From Baylisascaris procyonis (taxonomy: Eukaryota > Nematoda > Chromadorea > Rhabditida > Ascarididae), in assembly GCA_037389465.1 (NCBI GenBank), contig JAZARR010000167.1, positions 1,240,001-1,304,000 on the forward strand: a stretch of DNA of 64,000 nt, written 5' to 3'. Below, in pieces: positions 51,139 to 64,000 of this stretch. Within the stretch, counting starts at the first letter, position 1, and every line of letters starts with the position of its first letter. Below the pieces are notes generated by a model, which was not told the origin of the DNA, searched no databases, and saw only the letters and a list, made by a program, of their open reading frames with translations. The position numbers and the translations under genes are program-made.

Positions 51139-54036
51139 CTGAAGTGAAAAATAATTTACTTGACCAATTTGCATTGATTGACTGGAAGAGATTCAATGAT
51201 AGTAATGATAATAGTAATGATAAAAGAAGGTAAATTTTAATACAGACTCATTTCTTAATAATTCTGATACATTCTTTTAATGAAAATAAATTGAATAATA
51301 GAATTTACAACTTGTCAATTTATATTCAAATAAAGGTAGAAGATTTCTATAGGAAGATAGCTGGAAGAAAGTAAACTGATAGCTTGGAAGCAGTGCTGAT
51401 CTTATTGTTGGTCAGTCTTATCTGTTGCGATGCGGAGATGATATTGTATACTGAGTGATTCGTATGTTTGAATAAAACGATATAAAAAGGAAATATAATT
51501 TCGGGCATAGATATACGTTTATAAGAGGAAATTTTGAGTGGAAGCTGAAAATAAACGGAAACAAACTGCTCGAAGCTGTTTGAAGACAACAAACGTTGCC
51601 ACGGTGAGTGATAATCGAGTGCAGTGAGCTGTCAAGTGGCACGAAATATATCGCTAGAAGAACATTCGAAATGACCAATCATTGGGTCGCGTTGCTAAGG
51701 CAATCGTCTAGTTAAGAGGTGGTCAGCATTGACCACAACAATTGCCACCCACAAATCAGTAATAACCTAGCAAAAATGAGTTTCGCAGCTTTCTTTGAGA
51801 AAACCCTCAAATACGACGACAGAGTGCAGTTTTTATGACTCCCATGCGCCCACCCTGCCTTTTTGGTAACGACCAGTATCTAACTCAGTGCAGTCGGAGG
51901 TGTTGTAGTATTCATTAAAAATGTTATTCGAGAACTTTTAAAATGTCGGAGTTCATATTATTTAGATATAAAAGGAAGGCAACAAAGAGGAATATTTTAT
52001 TCGCTGATATGCCTAGAAGTTGGTTCTCCTCCGCGGATTTAGAAACTATTAGTTTTCAAGGCATTTTAAACGAAACTTTCTTTCGATGAATTGTAAATTA
52101 TTGCTCTATCAACCTGAAATTTTATATTCTCATTGAATATATCTCGCTTTCCGATTGGTTTAATGGATTAAATAAAGGATATTCGACAGAAATATTAAAG
52201 TGGATGAAGCTAAAACATTTGACAAAGCCATTCACAGTGCTGCAAATATAAATGTATATGCGGACGGTGAAGTAATTATCATGCTTTTCCTCGCAATGTA
52301 TATCGAAACTTAAATTCCTGCAAAATTCGAATTTCAATTTCCACATCCGGCTTATATTCAAATGAGACTTAATTGAATAACACGATAGATAAGTGCCAAA
52401 TATTAATTTCGATTGTATAATTCCATATAATAGTGCTGAATATTACTATTCTGGCGATAATATTAGCATGTTTGAATGGTTCAGTTCGTGCATAGATTTT
52501 AATAATTGAGTACTTAGCAACGTGTCAAACCTAAATCCTACAATTGGTCTCCATCAATATTCATGCATTAATACCCCACCAACTTAGTACTACAAATTAA
52601 TGCAACCAATCTAATTAAACGGATAACTCAAAGTTATGAGCTTATTTATGCGGCGAATTGCAGTTACGATATAAATTGAAATATATGCGAGTGGAAATTA
52701 TAATTTTATCTCTGCAGGTATTGTAGAATGATACACGATACACATATATCAATTTAATTCTTCAAATATTTCAATGCAATATTTTTGATATATCATAATC
52801 GCTCTTTAATGCAATCGATCGAGAAATTGTTTCGATCCCATATCTAAGATATGACGATGGAATCGAAGATGGCTTCCACTAGATAAGGATTACCTTAGGT
52901 CTTTTATTCACCAAAAACATCATTCCTCCTCTTTCAAGATTGCTTATGTATTTCAAATTGTGCAGTTCTATGCTATATAATCTCCTGTATGCGAATATAT
53001 TGGTGTTCTTCAAAGAAAATTTGCAGTAACGTTTGTATGTGACGGGTCGTTTATTCAGCACAAAAAAACACCTTTCTATAAAATGAGACTTAAAATTTTC
53101 ACGAAAAATTATGTATCAAAAAATGTAAATAATTAAATGAATGGAATTTAAAGGATTACTATAAAACATATACATAATTGGGACTATACACGAAATTGTA
53201 CATACATAAATTTGAATGAAAAATGCAAACATCAACAATTAAACGGAACTCGTACCGTCGTAAACAACATAGGCAAACTACATGAAAAGGCACCAGCAGT
53301 TTTAGTGAGTAAATTCTAAGGGGGAAAAAATATGCTTGCTTATCTCTGTGTCTCATATAGCGCTGAGAAGCCCTAGCAAGTTCAGACTCCATCGTTCCCC
53401 CGCAAGATAACAGTCCGTACTCTTAAAAAACCCACACTTCAGATAAGATCAATGATTCAGGACTGAAAAAAATAACCCCTAGACTTCGATTTTCTGGATA
53501 TTACAGCTTAAAGAATATGCGATGAACTAATAATTCTGATATGAGTGATTAAAGATATTAATTAATCGAAAAAAAAAAGAAATAAGCACTGGACAACGAA
53601 ATAGATATCCAACTTCCTCATCTCATACATGATATACAACAATCTCCAAACACAAAGGTCAGTGTATTTATTTCGAAAGTACAGTGGAATGGCGAATAAA
53701 AAACAACGAGAAATTGCAAAAATAGAAAAATTTCGGCGGGATCTGTACCAATATAGTTTAAACTCCGAAAGCGAATCTGTGTTTTCATTGTGTATCATCA
53801 TTATCCAAACAATTATCATCCCTTGAACTCACTGCTTAGGATTAGCAAATTTCTAGAAGATCTGAGATAGACCTCACCAACTGACACTTCCTCCTCTTCC
53901 TATTTGCACTTCAATTAATCAACGACGCGATGTGTAACAAATGGTCTAGTTCGCTCAAGCAATACCCTCAAGAGCACTGAGAAACGGCGATTTATTCGGA
54001 GAGAATAGAACCACCGATCCAATCCGATCTGATCGA
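51139..54036. other. Spacer between the channel gene and the Cys-rich membrane protein gene
   Basis: AT-rich. The N-terminal exon of the channel, if there is one, should lie here and end in phase 1, but I could not find a convincing one. No other coding signal is supported. Confidence 0.45.
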
Positions 54037-57000
54037 TTAACGACCATAACAGAATAGGCACCGGACGAAGTTGACCACAAAACTGATCACAATCAATACT
54101 CCCATAATAACCAGTAGTACCACTACCCACTCCTGAAATAACTCAGTGTTTACTCATATCACAGATGCAGATTTAAACAATTCTTCTCTGCAAAGATCAT
54201 TGAATGAATCGTAGCGAAATAAAATCCTTCACCCACAGTCATAAATTGAAAAATATTTGAGAAATAACTTAAATATGAAATTTTTCAAAAATGAATTCCA
54301 CTTGAATTCATTTTAATTGCACTGATGCAAACACAAAGACGAAGATTTATTTAGAATAAACAAAGAAAATATGAGAATAAGATAGTACCACCTTGCTAAC
54401 AACCTCATTTAATTGTTGGAATTATTCTTCATGTTTAATCGCCTGACAACCTTACATTATCTTTTACAAATATAACGCAAGAAATAATTCAATGGAAAAA
54501 ACCAGAAATTTCTACAAACGTCGAGGAGAGAGATACGAAAAAGGGCGTCGTTGCTGAATTTCTTTCGTCAATGGTACCAAATAAAATTGAAAAATAATTC
54601 ATTAGCAAACTGTTGAATCGAACGTCACATCGAAGAAACAATTTACAAAAGCGGAAATAAGGTAAAGAAATAAATTGCATTCATTCACCAAAGTGGCATA
54701 TCATTTCAAATTCGCATCGATGTGAAACGCCGCAAAAACCAATCGCTATGATTCATAAATGAATGTCCCTCATTTAACGATACGGTTTACATCAAAAATT
54801 GAAAATATTTACTAATATTTTTCAAACATTATCACAAATCTTTCTTCATTCTTTTTTTCGAAGAAATGATTATCGTGATTCATAATTCTGCTATAGTACG
54901 ACACGTGTCAATTGACGTACTGTAACAGAATTACAGTATGACACCATCAGCTACTTGTGTCAAAAATAGCGTCGAATCTATAATTTCACAGTTGATGGTT
55001 CGATTCTCAGATGTGATGAAAATTTTTGTAAATGGAATATTGATTTAGAGATCACGATATGATGTCAATAATCATAATACACAAAAGCTAGCAATTTAAG
55101 ATTGTTTACTGCGCAATGAAGCAAGGAAAAATGGAGAAATTTATATGGTTCCTTTAATGCATTAAATCACCAAAAATGAAAGAGTGGAGGGATAAGCAGT
55201 CAGATATGATGGAAAGCCCAAAACTTTTCTTTATACCACTGGTCACTCTTATTACCGATCGGTCACTTTCATTACCTATAGATACACCGAGCACCAAAAT
55301 TTAAAATGCGTCATCCCCCTCGATGAAGCGATGTGTAGGAGAGGACGTAGGAGAAAAAAATCGAATGTTAAATCATACGTTAACCTAAGGGTCATCATAT
55401 CACGAACAGCTTTGCTACTTAAATATTAGCGAAATAAATAAGGCCACCAACATACACATCCAAGAAAACATCTAAGAGAGTTGATGCATTCAGTCAGAGC
55501 TAACAGACTATTCCACTGCTTTTTCGAATCGCATTTGAACGTTGTGAGGCATAAGAACCAAACCTCGAATAGGATTATAGAAAAGTTCGAGAACTTGTAT
55601 GAATTTTCGAGGTCTTAAATCCTGCCTACAGTGGTACAATTTATGAATAGAAGAAATGAAACGCAAAGGGATGAGCTTTACTTAAGGAGGTTTGTAGTAC
55701 AATGATTTTGTTCTTGAAGGTTATTTCATCAAAAAATAAAATCCGCATTCAGAAACGAGAGGGAACTTTGTGATTCCAAGAATGCGGACGAATGGGAAGA
55801 TGCAATTTAGAACATGCTTTTGCATCAGAGGCGCAATTCTTAGCACTATTTTTGCAGCATAAAATCTTCATCGCAGTATAACTCATAAGGATGGAACCTT
55901 TTTTAAGAAAAACATTCATATACCTGTAACCTGAAGCAGCACGATCCATTCAGATCACCACAGCACTTAAAGTAGTAGAGTGGAGTTTCTTCAGGACATT
56001 GCTCTCCAACGACTATAATCGGGCATGCCAATGAGCTCTTCCTAAAAAAAAAATCCAAATTAGTCGGAATGATCTGCCAAGAAGGCAGATTTCCTTCCCG
56101 GAAAAACCTATCTGATTTTAAATTGTATTATTACGTGGTGACTGGATCAATTAAGCTTGTTGCGGTTATTTTGAAAAGAAAAAAAAACGAATAAATACAA
56201 AAATTCACCGACAATGAAACATTAACTCATTTCAGAGTGTACACTCAAGTCTTCCAACAATACTCGCCAAAACTACGAAAGACCGGAACATCTGCACAGG
56301 TATATGAATGCATCTGCGTTGATATTACCTCTTAAGCTCTCAAATATGAATGTTGCTTTCTTTGGTTTATTTCTACTTACATTTATATACACCTGATTTT
56401 CAGGTATCACTGTGTTCATAAGCATACGTGGATAATATAATCACAAAATAAGCATTCCACTGGTGGTTACATCATTTTGTAGATATCCATATAAACATCG
56501 ATATTGACCGCTTACCTAATAAATCGATCGAAGATATCAGCAGTTCTAATCGGCATTTCCTCAAAGACCGGTGAATTAGAACGCAACAAAAATTCTTTTT
56601 TTATTTAAAAAAAAGTGGTAAATGTGAGAGAATACGCAATCGACGTTTGAATTTGATAGTCACACTGAGCGATGAATGTGATGACACCGACAATAAGAGA
56701 GAAGAGAGACATTAAAGTGAACATTTGAAGACCGCCTTATTGAAAATTTATTTGCTTTGAATTTTCCTGTAATTTTTTAAAACAAACATCTTAGCTAACT
56801 GATCAAAAGTCATATATAAAACAACCTTCTCAGAAGGCAAAAGCCTTGTAGAGAGACAAGGAGGACAACGAAAGGATGAAGCGGAGAGAGAGGGAAGAGG
56901 GCAAGAAATGAGGTTTGAAATTGGTGCTATTAGAAAAAAAAAACGCTGCTTCATTGTGGCGGTAATCTACCTCCTATCCGAATTTAAGACAGATAGAATC

Positions 57001-58430
57001 GGCTGCAAAAATTCAACAAAGAATCTAAGAAATTCCACTGTATAAACAGTTCTCCAACCTTCAGAGTCCAGCTAATGGACCTATAAATTAGATAATCGAG
57101 ATTCCCCTATTTCTTCAAGCAAATTAGCCTGAATGAGCGGTACAATGAAAGCGTAAATGACATTTGAAGTGAGTTCAGCAATGACCATGCTCATATCTTT
57201 CTTTAAAAAATCGTAGAAAAACTCATTCACCATCTTTATAAAATTCAAAACAGAATGAATAGCAAAAAAATATGCGCAATTCGCTCGCCTTTATAGCCAA
57301 GCTCATGTCATTTTATAACGGTCTAACGAGCGATTTAGCATGCGCAGTTGACAACGAAAGAAGTTCAGCCGTTTTATGATTTCGAAAGGAATTAGAAATA
57401 ACCGAGATTTTTTACAATTCCATTCCCTTCCCTCCCCCTCCTCCCTCATTGGAACCCACCTCCCACCTTCATCACCTTTATATGTTGCTGTTCGAAATAA
57501 AAGTATAGATTCGTTTCAAAAAGTGCTATTTAAACATAGAGCAACATCGACGAGTTGGGTGTGAAATTTCGTCGTGTAAAGTGTTCACTCCTAATCGAAT
57601 CATCATAGACGTCAATTGGAAAGGTTTTAAGAGAGAGGACAAACCCATACTATTGTGGTGATAACCTGCTACACCACATCGATCGAATACAATCAACTTG
57701 TACTATTTAATTTCAAAAGAATATCACTCTTCTGTTACACTCTTTCGCCCACTACATGCATAAGAGTTAACTTCACATGATCATCTTTAGTTGTTCTATC
57801 AAAGCTACAGCTCTACCACAAGAGCGAACAACACCTTTATTTGCAGGACTTAATGTCATCGTATGAATCTTCTTTGCACAGATAGAGGACGAAAAGGGGA
57901 ACAGTGTTGCGAAGAAGATAAGAGATCAGGTAGAAGCTGCAGTCTTTACTTTCAAATAAGTTCACTACAAACAGAACTGTACAAGGGATGAGGAATCAAG
58001 AAGAACTGTCGTCGCTTAGATCTGGAGCAATTTTTAACATAGTACCTAGATTTTTTTTATTCGAGAAGTCAATAAAAACAAAGTGGGATAGATAACAGAT
58101 TTAGAAATGGAACTGAAGAGAGGGAAATGGAATTAAAGGTAATGAAATGGAACTAAAAGCAAGGAAATGACCGGAAATAACGTTGAAAATAAGAAAGAAA
58201 TCAGAAAGAAACTATGCTGAAATAATCTATCAAAAAGAAACAAATTAATATAAAAGAGAGGGGAAATATTTTGAACGTTTATGAAAAATATTAGAAATTC
58301 GAAAAAAAATTTACTTCAATTCGAAGATCCTGATCTCTTTAATATCATCGATGACATCGGCATTCACCATTTGAAGCAACGCGAATATAGTTAAGAGTTG
58401 TGATCGCATCATCCGAATACCGAACGCCAT
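54037..58430 (-). CDS. Small Cys-rich single-pass membrane protein (DUF2650-like), three exons, 109 aa
   Basis: Function unknown. Exons in transcript order: 58430-58315, 56041-55924, 54132-54037; phases join (2, then 0) and total 330 nt. Residues 1-24 form a signal peptide ending VNA, so the mature protein would start near Asp25. Residues 45-74 carry the Cys motif, ACPIIVVGEQCPEETPLYYF then KCCGDLNGSCCFRLQ. A membrane helix follows at about 80-99 (WVVVLLVIMGVLIVISFVV), and the short cytoplasmic end is VRCLFCYGR. The pattern CP..Y..CC....CCF..Q.WV is that of small nematode membrane proteins which I believe are grouped as DUF2650; the name is from memory and uncertain. The CC..CC-plus-helix plan also recalls Shisa/WBP1-type adaptors, but no homology is claimed. 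Exons are only 96-118 nt and introns about 1.8 and 2.3 kb, so gene finders could miss it. An acceptor ATATCAG lies 10 nt before the ATG. Confidence 0.8.
58103..58165. repeat. Imperfect GAAATGGAA-type direct repeats
   Basis: The motif GAAATGGAACTAAAAG and close variants recur about every 18-25 bp over this stretch. Short and decayed. Confidence 0.5.
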
Positions 58431-61400
58431 TCTCACCTTACTGATATTATAATATGCAAAAATATCTTAGAAGTTTTCGCAAGATTAAAAACGAGATCGA
58501 ATTAATATTTGCATTTAAAAAAATGTAGTAAAAAAAAGGTAAAACGTCGAAACGAGTTCATATGAATAAAATCTCTCTGAGAATAAAGTGAGTGATAGCC
58601 GAATTGAAGTTATCCGATGGAGATTCAATAAACTTTAAACGTTAAAAAACTAACAAATCTTAACTGTCTAACAATGAGATATGGTAGAGATTGCAGAAAA
58701 CACGTTTCTTAAAAAAAGGAGGGATTTTTACTGAGGTATAAATAATGCAGAACGAAAGAATTGTGAATTGAATTAACGAACGGAAGGGCAAATGAAGGAA
58801 GATTTCTTGCAAGGACAAGATCATAAAAAAGAAAGCATCTAAAGCTCATGTTCATATGCAATAACGAGATCTGATGTGAGATAAGATAGACGCGGAAAAG
58901 TGTTCACAGACGTCCTAACATTGACAAACATACATGCAAAAAAACAGGAACGTCCTCGGGTTCAAATTCTTCTTTTCACCAAACAGGACGCAATCGATTC
59001 CTAACATCCAAAATGACTTTACAGAAAGAATTATATTGCGGAGAAAAAACTTTTTACAAGTAAATGTTGAGAAATATATGCATAGCAATTACATTAAATC
59101 AATGAAAAGACAATAAACCTGATAATACCTGTGCGAAGGAAATGTTTAATAATTACAGGAAGAGGTAAAATACAAACTGATTTAGACTCTTAAAAAAGAC
59201 AATATACTCATCTTTCATTATGGAAAAAACTCAATAAGGTAAATGGCTAAAATTATAACCAAAGTAGAAAAAAGACAGCGGTGATAATTGGAAGTACAAT
59301 GGGAAAAAATATCGAAGAGTGGAAAATCCTGAATGCTCTTCTATGTAGCACTATTCCCAACTCTTTACCACTGTGATAGAAAATGCAAAATGTAACAGAA
59401 GAGAATTTACTTTTATAGTAAACTGGGCAAAAAAAACCTGAATGTTAGCTTTGCATTTTCTCATATGAAATGGGACAGGTGTTGCAAATATGTTGAACAC
59501 CTTTCTTATTAACACCTCACAAATAATTCAGGTAAGATTCAATGAAGTGTGAATAAAACGGCAATAAAGAATAAAATGCCAAATTGGAGTGTTCGCTAAA
59601 TTATCGATTGTGTTATGTTTCATTGTGAGCTTAACGATCAGTTTCACTGAGTACTTTTATCTCACAAGTCATATATGATCACCTCACAATCTTCTACTAA
59701 ATCCACGTTTCTTCCAATTTTAAGAGTCTCTTTGCGGAAATAGATTTCAGAAATGAAAAAAAGCGCTCCGCGCTAAAATGCTGAGAAATTCGATCCGGCT
59801 TTTAACGAAACGTTTCCAAACAACGAAGTCGAGAAGGGTTGAAAGTTGTCGATGCATTCCTGAAAGGAACTGGTACTATACGGCTATACTTCGAAAAACA
59901 GACAAAATATTGCCGCAAAAGTGTGTACCCGAACTACAATATATTATTGGGATCGCAACATGACAGGTAAGCGAAAAATATTTCATGAAAGGTACAAGAA
60001 AAGATCGTCAACGCAAACGGTTCTTTATTGCTGGAATACAGTGCAATCACCGCATAATATTTCTACATTTGGGTCGGATATCCGAACGTACATACATACG
60101 TAAATATAAAATCTTTTCAAAACAGTGGAATATTTGAAACGGTCTTGCATACCTTGTGATGGTATTACAGCTGTACAAGCTGCACCGCGGGTCTCATAGT
60201 CATACAGGGGGAAGGTGGAGGGATAGACCATGCATATCCTTTCACCCTCCTTATTAATGTAATAATCAATATGAATTCAGGAGTCTGTGAAAATTTAGCG
60301 GTCGCTCCCATCTTTGGCTTGGATCCTAGCGTTGGATAATTAGAAACTCAAAACTTTACGTCGTCGCTTTATCTGATAACATCAAAACGCTCTCCTCAAA
60401 GCAAAAAGGTAAGGACATTTAGGGCCTAAAATGACATAATAACGCATATAAAACCTTTCCAATAAATTGGTCGCAAAAAATAAAGAGACATTCTGCACGA
60501 TGTATTTTCTTCATTGATGAAAGTGCAGCACAAACAATACCCTCAAACTGTTTAGACCATTGATCACAAAAAAAAAACAGCTGTAACTATGAGCGACAAA
60601 TATTTGCATATTCATGAAAACTCTCAATCCATTCAGCGTTTACCGGTCGTATTTGCGACGTGAATGAACAAACTCAGCTGAAAATTTAAAAAAAAAGAAC
60701 GAATCAAAGGTTATCATATCACAGATCGCATTTCCTTGGATGGATGGTTTGAAGATTGTTTTTGCTACGGACGTTTATGCTCGTGAAAGTGCTCGCACCT
60801 TCTTCGACATTGTTTTTCCTCATCTATTTCCCAACAGACAAATTTTTCAAGAAATCAATAGGATGGAGGAGGGAAGTGAGAGACCGGCAGAAAATCTGAT
60901 GCGCAAGAATACGTTAGCAATCAGAAAATAAATATTTCCGTTAGTATGTACCTCTTTTACAAGTTCTTCTCAAACATATCCCTCCCCACTTAGAACAGAT
61001 GTCCTCTGTGGAAGAGCTGTGAGCTGCGTAAGCCTGTTCTACTATCTCTCCACTCTCTACACTTCCGTTTCAGAAAGTTGTGAACGTTAGAGGCTGGCAT
61101 TTTATAAACAAAGAAATATGGTATGCACAGAAACATTGCACGAAACAGGATGAACCATCAAAATCCGGTCAGGAAAATTCAATAAAGCTCTTCAATACCG
61201 TTGAAAGTGCACAAAAACAACAGGTCGAATCATTCAGCGGGCAATGACAGGCAATTAAAAGATGAAACTCGACGATTCCACTGAAACACGTATTTCCCCG
61301 ACTCGCATTTTTTGCAGACACTTCAAAACGTACATCGCAATGCAAAGTCACAGAACTTTTTCGCTTCGATTACTCGTCTATCAGGTGGAATTAAATCTAT

Positions 61401-62151
61401 AAGATTCTAAATTTTCGATGACAAGACGAAAGGGTAGAAGAAAGCAGGAAGGGGGCGGGGGAGGGGGGACTCAAAGATTCATTGCAAATCGAGATTACGA
61501 AAAGAATTTTATATGGTGCGGAAGCGCGACGAGAGTTTGCGAAGCAATATGAAGAATTTCGTATATTCCATGCAAATTAGCCACTGTTTGTAGATGGGAA
61601 AACTAACTTCCGAGTGCAATGAATTTTATGATGTAAAGCGGTATGTGGTGTTCACTTCCGAAGCGGATATGTACCTGTTTACTTACGATTAATTTATATG
61701 CATATATGCATAATTAATGATATTTTTATGCAGATTATTTCTATTTTTTTCTAAGTTATGATATGCCGTTGATATTTTGTAGATGAACAAATACCAATAA
61801 TACCAATACTGTCACTAACAATGGCATTCGAAATATAACTGTGATGACGCCATTATCGTCATACGTCTACTGCTGATTATGCAACTCTATACAGTGTTAG
61901 GTGCAACTTTGAGTTTCACATCGTCCATTACAACAACTCATTCATTATTCAAATAATTATGCTAACACACATTAAAAAAAACTTAATAATAAACTTGTAA
62001 ATAAACTTGACAGTAAACTTGTGCTTATATGAGTGAAATATGTGATCGAAATTCCACACATTACATGAGCGTTACCTTGTCTACCTTATTAAGGCCTGAA
62101 CGATTACTTCTAGAAACATGATAGAAACATTCACTAATATAAATGCTGGTG

Positions 62152-62238
62152 GGTTATTGGTTATAGATGAAGTGGAAACTAACATGGAAAAGGAAACAAC
62201 CTATTAAAAGAGTTTTTATTGGTTATTGGTTATAGATG
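62152..62238. repeat. 18-bp direct repeat
   Basis: GGTTATTGGTTATAGATG occurs at 62152-62169 and 62221-62238, 69 bp apart. Confidence 0.85.
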
Positions 62239-62368
62239 GAAAAAATTTATTATGCCTGACAAGTGCCACACGAATTAGTTCCTAAGGATCCTACCATATA
62301 TTTTTTAAGCCTCATTTTATATCCCTAGATAATTTATTCTTCTGCATAAATATGCCCTTCCCCTGCGC

Positions 62369-62391
62369 TTTATTTATTTATTTATTTATTC
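62369..62391. repeat. (TTTA)n microsatellite
   Basis: Five tandem TTTA units. On the minus strand it is an AAAT tail, which could mark the 3' end of an old LINE insertion. That is a guess. Confidence 0.85.
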
Positions 62392-63568
62392 ATCTGGTGC
62401 CTTAAACAGGGAAATATATACACAAATATACATGAAAGGCATAAAATAATCCAAGAAGGGCAATAAAACATCATCGATGCATGATCGATGGCTAATTTAC
62501 CGATTGCAGAAACGAGCTGAAAGTAGAAAATATAAAAAATAAATTGCGAAACGACTATCGCAAAAATGGCAACAATACGGAACTCGAAAACATGAAACTT
62601 CAAATAGAATGATTTAAGCATCTCACAAAAATTTTCAATATTATTTGCTTTTACGATATTCATAGGAAGAGATTACAAGTAAGCACAACAACATAATAAA
62701 AAATATTCAAAACATTGTTTGTGACATTTGTTTTCCTGGCTAGAGGATATTCACTCCGCACCGTTCACTTTCAAAGATTCCCTCGAAGACTAGAGAGCCG
62801 GATATTGCAAAAACTACTCACAATCATGAAATAGATGATCAAATCAAATTTCGAGTTTAATAATATTCCAGAAATTGCAGGTTAACGATTTTCATACAGT
62901 AATAACGGTGGGTAAGAGCTAAAAGGTAAGCTTGGAAGAGCTCCTTATCAATAAAGTGCTCTTTAATATTTTCAAGAAGTACAATACAGCAATGAGATAA
63001 CAAGACCAAATGGAGTGCAATATTTTTGAATAAGCTGGCAATACGCAATGAAAGTTTTACGGCGATGTTCAAGAAATTTGTGCTGCAATGCACTGCGAAT
63101 GCCATTTGCAATTCTAGGTGATCTTTTTTTGGCAGCGAAGGAATACTACAACGTTGAAGGAAAATTCGAATCAATTCTGGCATGAAGTTCACTTATACCT
63201 ACAATTGCGAACACCAATATCACCTATACCGAATTTCAGGAAGTATTTATATCTGGTATTCCCTGAATACTATCGCACTATATCACGGGGAACGCCGAAT
63301 TACCATAAATTTGGCATAAATTTATGGTCAAAATTACAATTTTTATAGGCGTATACAATTTTCTAGTTTATTTGTGCTCAAATAGTTGCCTATACAGATA
63401 TAGCAGGATATACACATTGATTGGCGCATGTGATGATGGATTAAAGATGTCAGCGGTAGAGAAAATTAATCTAGAGAGGAAATTCGCTTTTATTTATTCA
63501 ATGATCAATTGCTATAATACGTCCGCAATCATGGGTAATACGAATATGAGTGTAAAATGTTATCATTT

Positions 63569-63656
63569 CGGCTGGAAGAACATAAACTGCCCGGATGGAA
63601 GGACATAAATTACCCAGTCAGAATATAAATTACCCGGCTGGAAGGACATAAATCCA
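63569..63656. repeat. ~23-bp tandem repeat, four imperfect copies
   Basis: The unit CCGGCTGGAAGGACATAAAT (plus TAC) is repeated near 63569, 63591, 63613 and 63635 with a few substitutions; the third copy is 2 bp shorter. Confidence 0.9.
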
Positions 63657-64000
63657 CTCCACCTGTTTCTTTTTTCCTCTTGATGCAACTTACAAAATGG
63701 CCAATATGACCAATCGGACAAATTCCCTTGCATAAACAATTTGTGCTATTTCATGACACAATACCTGATGATCAACAATTGAAAAACGAGATTTTCAATG
63801 ATTGTGTAAATGAAGAGCATAATCACTGAAAATGATTGCTCATTGCTTTGGGCATCAGCATGAACCGTCGCTGCTGGATGAAGAACGTTTATGCAGGAAT
63901 GACCTCAAGAAATACCATTCGCTAATATCAAACGAATGCTTATAACGGTGAATTTTGGGATATTGGTTGAAGAATTCATCCCACCCAATTCCGGATTGAG

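Larger units (their letters stand above)
58431..64000. other. AT-rich right end without a supported gene
   Basis: Minus-strand open frames at 62857-63192 (111 codons) and 62382-62663 (93 codons) are the longest. Both are AT-rich and rich in Leu, Ile and Phe, with no motif I recognise. The second is followed on its own strand by (AAAT)n, a tail seen on some retroelements. The region contains the repeats listed below. Confidence 0.45.

Noticed and set aside
51720..51800. Minus-strand ESCETH frame as the N-terminal exon of the channel
   Set aside because: It recalls the pre-TM1 motif, but no GT donor follows before a stop codon.
54985..55015. B-box-like GGTTCGATTCTC as a tRNA gene
   Set aside because: No A box, acceptor stem or cloverleaf could be built around it.
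34164..58430. An operon of the three minus-strand genes
   Set aside because: Spacing of about 3-4 kb is far larger than the few hundred bases usual in nematode operons.
62857..63192. Minus-strand open frame of 111 codons near the right end
   Set aside because: Leu/Ile-rich composition typical of AT-rich non-coding DNA and no motif recognised; kept only as a note in the region entry.

Overview
This window is AT-rich nuclear DNA from a nematode, most likely a clade V (strongylid or hookworm-like) roundworm. The assignment is inferred from gene content: cuticle collagens of the nematode type, a DUF273-family protein with a DAD motif, a DEG/ENaC-type channel, and a small Cys-rich membrane protein of a nematode-restricted type. 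Other support comes from small exons split by introns of about 0.3-2 kb, splice acceptors ending TTTCAG, and acceptor sites placed directly before start codons, as expected for spliced-leader trans-splicing. No species can be named from the sequence alone.

Layout. Positions 1-9990 show no supportable gene. Positions 10303-29278, plus strand, hold a tandem array of three related cuticle collagen genes (called here A, B and C), each with six coding exons and the same intron phases. A and B have the same sizes for their first five coding exons (141, 133, 72, 237 and 218 nt) and predict 320 and 343 aa. C is the divergent copy, with a TGA in exon 3 and a weak exon 3 donor. An alternative donor 21 nt upstream would remove the TGA in frame, so C may be a pseudogene or a gene with a shifted splice site.

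From 34164 to 58430 every recognised gene is on the minus strand. 40060-34164 is a seven-exon DUF273 gene (388 aa, complete). 51136-43760 is a DEG/ENaC-family cation channel subunit, with both membrane segments and most of the extracellular domain found; one small linking exon is uncertain and the N terminus may be incomplete. 58430-54037 is a three-exon gene for a 109-aa secretory-pathway, single-pass Cys-rich membrane protein. Positions 58431-64000 hold no gene I can support.

Mobile and repetitive DNA is light: a LINE reverse-transcriptase C-terminal fragment antisense in the last intron of the channel gene, a possible Tc1/mariner relic, several minisatellites, (AT)n microsatellites and many C/G homopolymer tracts. 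The collagens would be secreted, cleaved at an RxKR site and assembled into cuticle. The DUF273 protein is predicted to be a type II membrane protein of the secretory pathway, and the channel a plasma-membrane protein. There is no sign that the minus-strand genes form an operon: they are kilobases apart and structurally unrelated.
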